Source: CAVEFW01 sp964579575
GTDB taxonomy: Bacteria > Actinomycetota > Coriobacteriia > Coriobacteriales > Eggerthellaceae
Reading direction: 5' to 3'
Assembly: GCA_964579575.1 (NCBI GenBank)
Contig: CAZOGL010000061.1
Coordinates: 1 to 7,280, forward strand
DNA length: 7,280 nt
The position numbers were made by a program, and so were the translations under genes. Position 1 is the stretch's first letter. Each line of letters opens with the position of its first letter. Positions 5,309 through 7,280 of the stretch are shown piece after piece. A model generated the notes under the pieces. It was given only the letters and a program-made list of their open reading frames with translations, had not been told where the DNA came from and searched no databases.

Positions 5309-6920
5309 ACCTCACAAACACCGCCTCGCCGTCCACCACATGGACGATGATTGCCAGTCCTTGGGCACTGTTGAGCTTGAGCATGCTCAGGAAGGTCGAA
5401 TACCCCTCCTCCTCGCTGAGAGGTTGCACGCCGGCAGTTCCGCCAGAGGCCTCATAGGTGACCCCGTCCTCAGGTAAGCGGAACACAAGGGAGTCCACAT
5501 ACTCGTGCGTGTTGCCGTCAAGATCGTCAAAACTTGCAGCCACCTCGATAACCTTGCTCTTTTTGGTATCGATGTGCCAATACCCAAAGGCGTCTTGAGT
5601 CGTATCGGTGTTGGTCGGCGCATAGGGGAACACATAGTAGCCATCCGAGGATGCAGCCGCCCTTGCTTCCTCCTCGGCGGCGCGCGCAGCTGCCTCCTCC
5701 TCGGCGATACGAGCCGCCTCGGCTTCTGCCTCTGCGTTCAGGATCGCCTCCTCATGGGAAGCTATCGCAGCATCGCGGAATGTACCTGCCTGCGGGCCGA
5801 AGACCGGGTCGTATTTCGCATACTCGTAGGAGCGGTTGATCGCGTCCACCGTGATATCGAGAGGGGCAATCGGTGTCAACACAACGGGAGTGTTCTTCGC
5901 ATCCTCAAAGGCCGCATCGGCTTCGATCGTGTCCGGGATCGAGACTTGGATGGACTCGGTCTCAACCCCCCACATCGCACCTTCCGCTCCGATGGGAGAC
6001 GCGGGGAATGTGAAGGTGTAATCGCCCCGCAAAAGCTCGATACCGCCGCCGCCGGAGTACACGTAGTACATACCAGAGACGTGGTTGCCATCCAAATCGG
6101 TGCCCTCCACCATCACGGGGATGCCCGTGTCGTGCTCGGTATACCCCTCCGCCACGATAGTGAGGGGGACGGCGTGCATGGAATGGGCTTTCGCCTTGAG
6201 GTCTTGCTCGTGGGAATACCAAAGAAGGCCGCCGGCCACCGCAGCGATGATTGCAAGCAGCAAGATGACCAAGGCGATGCGGCGGATGAGCTTCCTGCGC
6301 TTCTTTTTCTTCTCTTGCTTGGCATCAGGCGCGGACTTGACCACGTTTTCCCCTGCAACCGCGTCAAAGTCTAATCGAGGCGTTCCAAAATCCACGGCAT
6401 GCATAGCACCCGTGGCGGACGGGATTGAGGGCGGAATCGAGGACGGGATGTAACCGGTCTGCTCCCCCGCCAAAACCTCGAGGCCCGTAAAATCTTGTTC
6501 GTAGGAGACGTTCCTGTTCTTGGCCAGCACGGCCTCCAGGGCGGCGTATTCCTCGTCGGCCGCGTCGGCTCCAAACACCATCGTCTTGTCCGGGGCGGGG
6601 GTTTTGGCCCCGATCACTTGGGTCTCTCCAAGATTGGGAGCCGCCCCAACCACCTGGGTCATACCAGGGTCGGGCACCGCCCCAACCACCTGGGTCGCAC
6701 TGGGATCGGGGGCGACCCCAACCATCCCGGTCACACTGGGTTTTTTCGCACCGATGGCGTCGATGACCCGTGTCTCCCCAAGGGCATCAGGGCAACGGCC
6801 GATAGCCTCCATCTTTTGGGAGGCCTCGATCGTTTGTCGGAGGACGTCGAGACGTTGACCGCATGAGGTGCAAAAGGCATTGGTATCGCCTGCTTCGGCG
6901 CCGCAATAGGGACAAAACAT
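5298..6920 (-). CDS. Zinc-ribbon single-pass membrane protein with repeated Thr motifs
   Basis: Not a family I can name; its layout is clear. From the chosen Met (540 aa), residues 1-22 are a zinc ribbon (CPYCG...CTSCG; C3, C6, C17, C20). Residues 49-118 carry Thr motifs spaced 12-14 residues apart (T50, T64, T76, T88, T100, T113), typically T-Q-V-V/I-G-A. A basic stretch (KKKKRRK, 204-210) precedes a transmembrane helix at about 214-235. The outer part has two beta-rich stretches (about 250-335 and 455-540) joined by an Ala/Glu-rich coiled-coil stalk (388-424). By analogy, the Thr motifs may be Ser/Thr-kinase sites read by FHA domains, making this a membrane signalling or envelope protein. 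The start at 6920 is preferred over an in-frame ATG at 6971: the ribosome site GGGAGGAG ends 5 bases before it, the ribbon starts right there, and the upstream extension overlaps terminator and promoter sequence. Confidence 0.88.
   Translation of the reverse strand: MFCPYCGAEAGDTNAFCTSCGQRLDVLRQTIEASQKMEAIGRCPDALGETRVIDAIGAKKPSVTGMVGVAPDPSATQVVGAVPDPGMTQVVGAAPNLGETQVIGAKTPAPDKTMVFGADAADEEYAALEAVLAKNRNVSYEQDFTGLEVLAGEQTGYIPSSIPPSIPSATGAMHAVDFGTPRLDFDAVAGENVVKSAPDAKQEKKKKRRKLIRRIALVILLLAIIAAVAGGLLWYSHEQDLKAKAHSMHAVPLTIVAEGYTEHDTGIPVMVEGTDLDGNHVSGMYYVYSGGGGIELLRGDYTFTFPASPIGAEGAMWGVETESIQVSIPDTIEADAAFEDAKNTPVVLTPIAPLDITVDAINRSYEYAKYDPVFGPQAGTFRDAAIASHEEAILNAEAEAEAARIAEEEAAARAAEEEARAAASSDGYYVFPYAPTNTDTTQDAFGYWHIDTKKSKVIEVAASFDDLDGNTHEYVDSLVFRLPEDGVTYEASGGTAGVQPLSEEEGYSTFLSMLKLNSAQGLAIIVHVVDGEAVFVRFCS
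6570..6775. repeat. Protein-level repeat of Thr-x-x-hydrophobic units in the zinc-ribbon protein
   Basis: Six units with threonines at residues 50, 64, 76, 88, 100 and 113: ETRVI, VTGMV, ATQVV, MTQVV, ETQVI and KTMVF, each followed closely by a glycine-containing linker (VGAxPDP type). The three central units are exactly 12 residues apart, and their DNA is clearly similar. Position +3 after Thr is V, I or F in all six, which fits an FHA-type phosphothreonine ligand; that reading is inference. Confidence 0.75.
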
Positions 6921-6925
6921 CACCA

Positions 6926-6933
6926 CTCCTCCC
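6926..6933 (-). promoter_or_regulatory. Ribosome binding site fixing the zinc-ribbon gene start
   Basis: GGGAGGAG on the minus strand lies 5 bases upstream of the ATG at 6920-6918. It is the strongest Shine-Dalgarno sequence in the window and decides between this ATG and the in-frame ATGs at 6971 and 6947, which lack one. Confidence 0.8.
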
Positions 6934-6942
6934 TCGTCATTT

Positions 6943-6971
6943 TGCATAACAGTGTAGCAAAGCGCAGACAA
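6943..6971 (-). promoter_or_regulatory. Tentative promoter of the zinc-ribbon gene
   Basis: TTGTCT (6971-6966) and TATGCA (6948-6943) on the minus strand are separated by 17 bp; they match consensus at 4 and 3 positions. TACACT just upstream (near 6957) is an alternative -10. A promoter is expected here because a strong terminator lies directly upstream, but this choice of hexamers is weak. Confidence 0.3.
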
Positions 6972-7003
6972 AAAACCGACCTTCGCACCACGGCAAAGGT
7001 CGG
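6965..7003 (-). terminator. Intrinsic terminator of the upstream partial gene
   Basis: A perfect 8-bp stem (CCGACCTT 6976-6983, AAGGTCGG 6996-7003) with a 12-base loop is followed on the minus strand by a run of six T (TTTTTTGTCT). It ends transcription from the gene whose stop is at 7183, leaving about 180 bases of repeat-filled 3' untranslated sequence between stop and hairpin. Confidence 0.85.
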
Positions 7004-7026
7004 TGAGGTGATTTTCCTTTTGTGAG

Positions 7027-7194
7027 GCGCGTCTACAGCTGTGCGCGTCTACTGCCTAAGGCAGCACCCGCAGCTGTGAGCGCCTACGGCTCGAGGCACG
7101 TCCGCAGCTGGGCGGCGCCCGCAGCTGGGCGGCGCCCGCAGCTGTGCGCTTCAGCTGCGCGCGACTACCGCTCAAGGCGCGTCTACAACTCGAT
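7027..7194. repeat. Array of about ten degenerate 16-18 bp repeats running out of a gene's stop codon
   Basis: Units start at 7027, 7043, 7061, 7078, 7096, 7112, 7129, 7146, 7159 and 7177. The approximate pattern is GCGCGTCTACAGCTGT, with CAGCTG in six of the ten. The units at 7112 and 7129 are identical over 16 bases; the one at 7146 is shortened. The last unit (7177-7194) contains the stop codon of the upstream gene, and TAG recurs at the same place in the units at 7027, 7043, 7078 and 7159. CAGCTG and GGCGCC palindromes would make the RNA strongly structured. Confidence 0.85.
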
Positions 7195-7280
7195 ACGGCC
7201 GAATTTCGCAAGAAGCTCGGAAGCTGCGGTGCATGCCTCGCAATTGCAATACTTCGCGCCCTCCTCCTTGCGCTTGGTCT
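7183..7280 (-). CDS. C-terminal fragment of an unidentified protein with a C-x-C-x2-C motif
   Basis: Only the last 31 codons lie in the window; the start is beyond 7280. The readable part includes KRKEEGAKYCNCEACTAASE and ends LLAKFGRIEL before TAG (7185-7183). Cys-x-Cys-x2-Cys suggests a metal or iron-sulfur site or redox thiols near the C-terminus, followed by an amphipathic helix. I do not recognise the family. The frame is chosen because it has natural composition, while the other two minus frames are Arg-rich or incoherent, and because it ends before a repeat array and terminator, as a real gene would. No start or domain context is available. Confidence 0.65.
   Translation of the reverse strand, partial: TKRKEEGAKYCNCEACTAASELLAKFGRIEL

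Noticed and set aside
6921..6971. A 17-residue N-terminal extension of the zinc-ribbon protein
   Set aside because: It has no ribosome site and overlaps terminator tail and promoter sequence; the ATG at 6920 has a strong ribosome site and starts directly at the zinc ribbon.
7027..7194. CRISPR array
   Set aside because: Units are 16-18 bp, degenerate and contiguous, without unique spacers of regular length; no cas gene is present.

Overview
The window looks like chromosomal DNA of a GC-rich Gram-positive bacterium. A coriobacterium (Coriobacteriia, Actinomycetota; the Collinsella/Olsenella/Slackia type) is my best guess. That rests on the GC-rich codon use, the large secreted protein with a signal peptide, Gly/Glu/Thr/Gln linker, DUF4214 modules and a class A beta-lactamase-like domain, and the zinc-ribbon membrane protein with an acidic/alanine-rich stalk. 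The taxonomic call is inference; no rRNA or other marker gene is present. All five genes read on the minus strand, so transcription runs right to left.

Reading in the direction of transcription: (1) 7183-7280 is the 3' end of an unrecognised gene with a C-x-C-x2-C motif, followed by about ten degenerate 16-18 bp repeats and a strong hairpin-plus-T terminator. (2) 5298-6920 encodes a zinc-ribbon, single-pass membrane protein whose cytoplasmic part carries six evenly spaced Thr-x-x-hydrophobic motifs that look like kinase/FHA target sites. (3) 4976-5297 is intergenic, with a gene-end duplication, a 13-bp repeat cluster, a tandem 22-bp candidate operator and a TTGACA-type promoter. (4) 2633-4975 encodes a 780-residue secreted protein with three pairs of DUF4214-type repeats and a serine-hydrolase/beta-lactamase-like domain whose nucleophile position is cysteine. 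It ends in three tandem 13-bp repeats and a perfect 11-bp-stem terminator. (5) 2449-5 is a two-gene operon: a class V (PhnW-like) aminotransferase, then a fusion of a TagD-type cytidylyltransferase with a Gfo/Idh/MocA-like domain. This pair probably makes a CDP-activated amino-alcohol, aminophosphonate or glycerol-like headgroup for a surface polymer.

The most unusual signal is not a gene. Each of the three genes that end before an intergenic region (2633, 5298, 7183) has the short sequence spanning its stop codon repeated downstream: 3 x 13 bp, 2 x 20 bp at a 41-bp period, and about ten 16-18 bp units. The copied stop codons fall in different reading frames. The gene inside the operon (stop at 1376) has no such repeat. 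This looks like a recurrent, possibly undescribed, gene-end duplication phenomenon.
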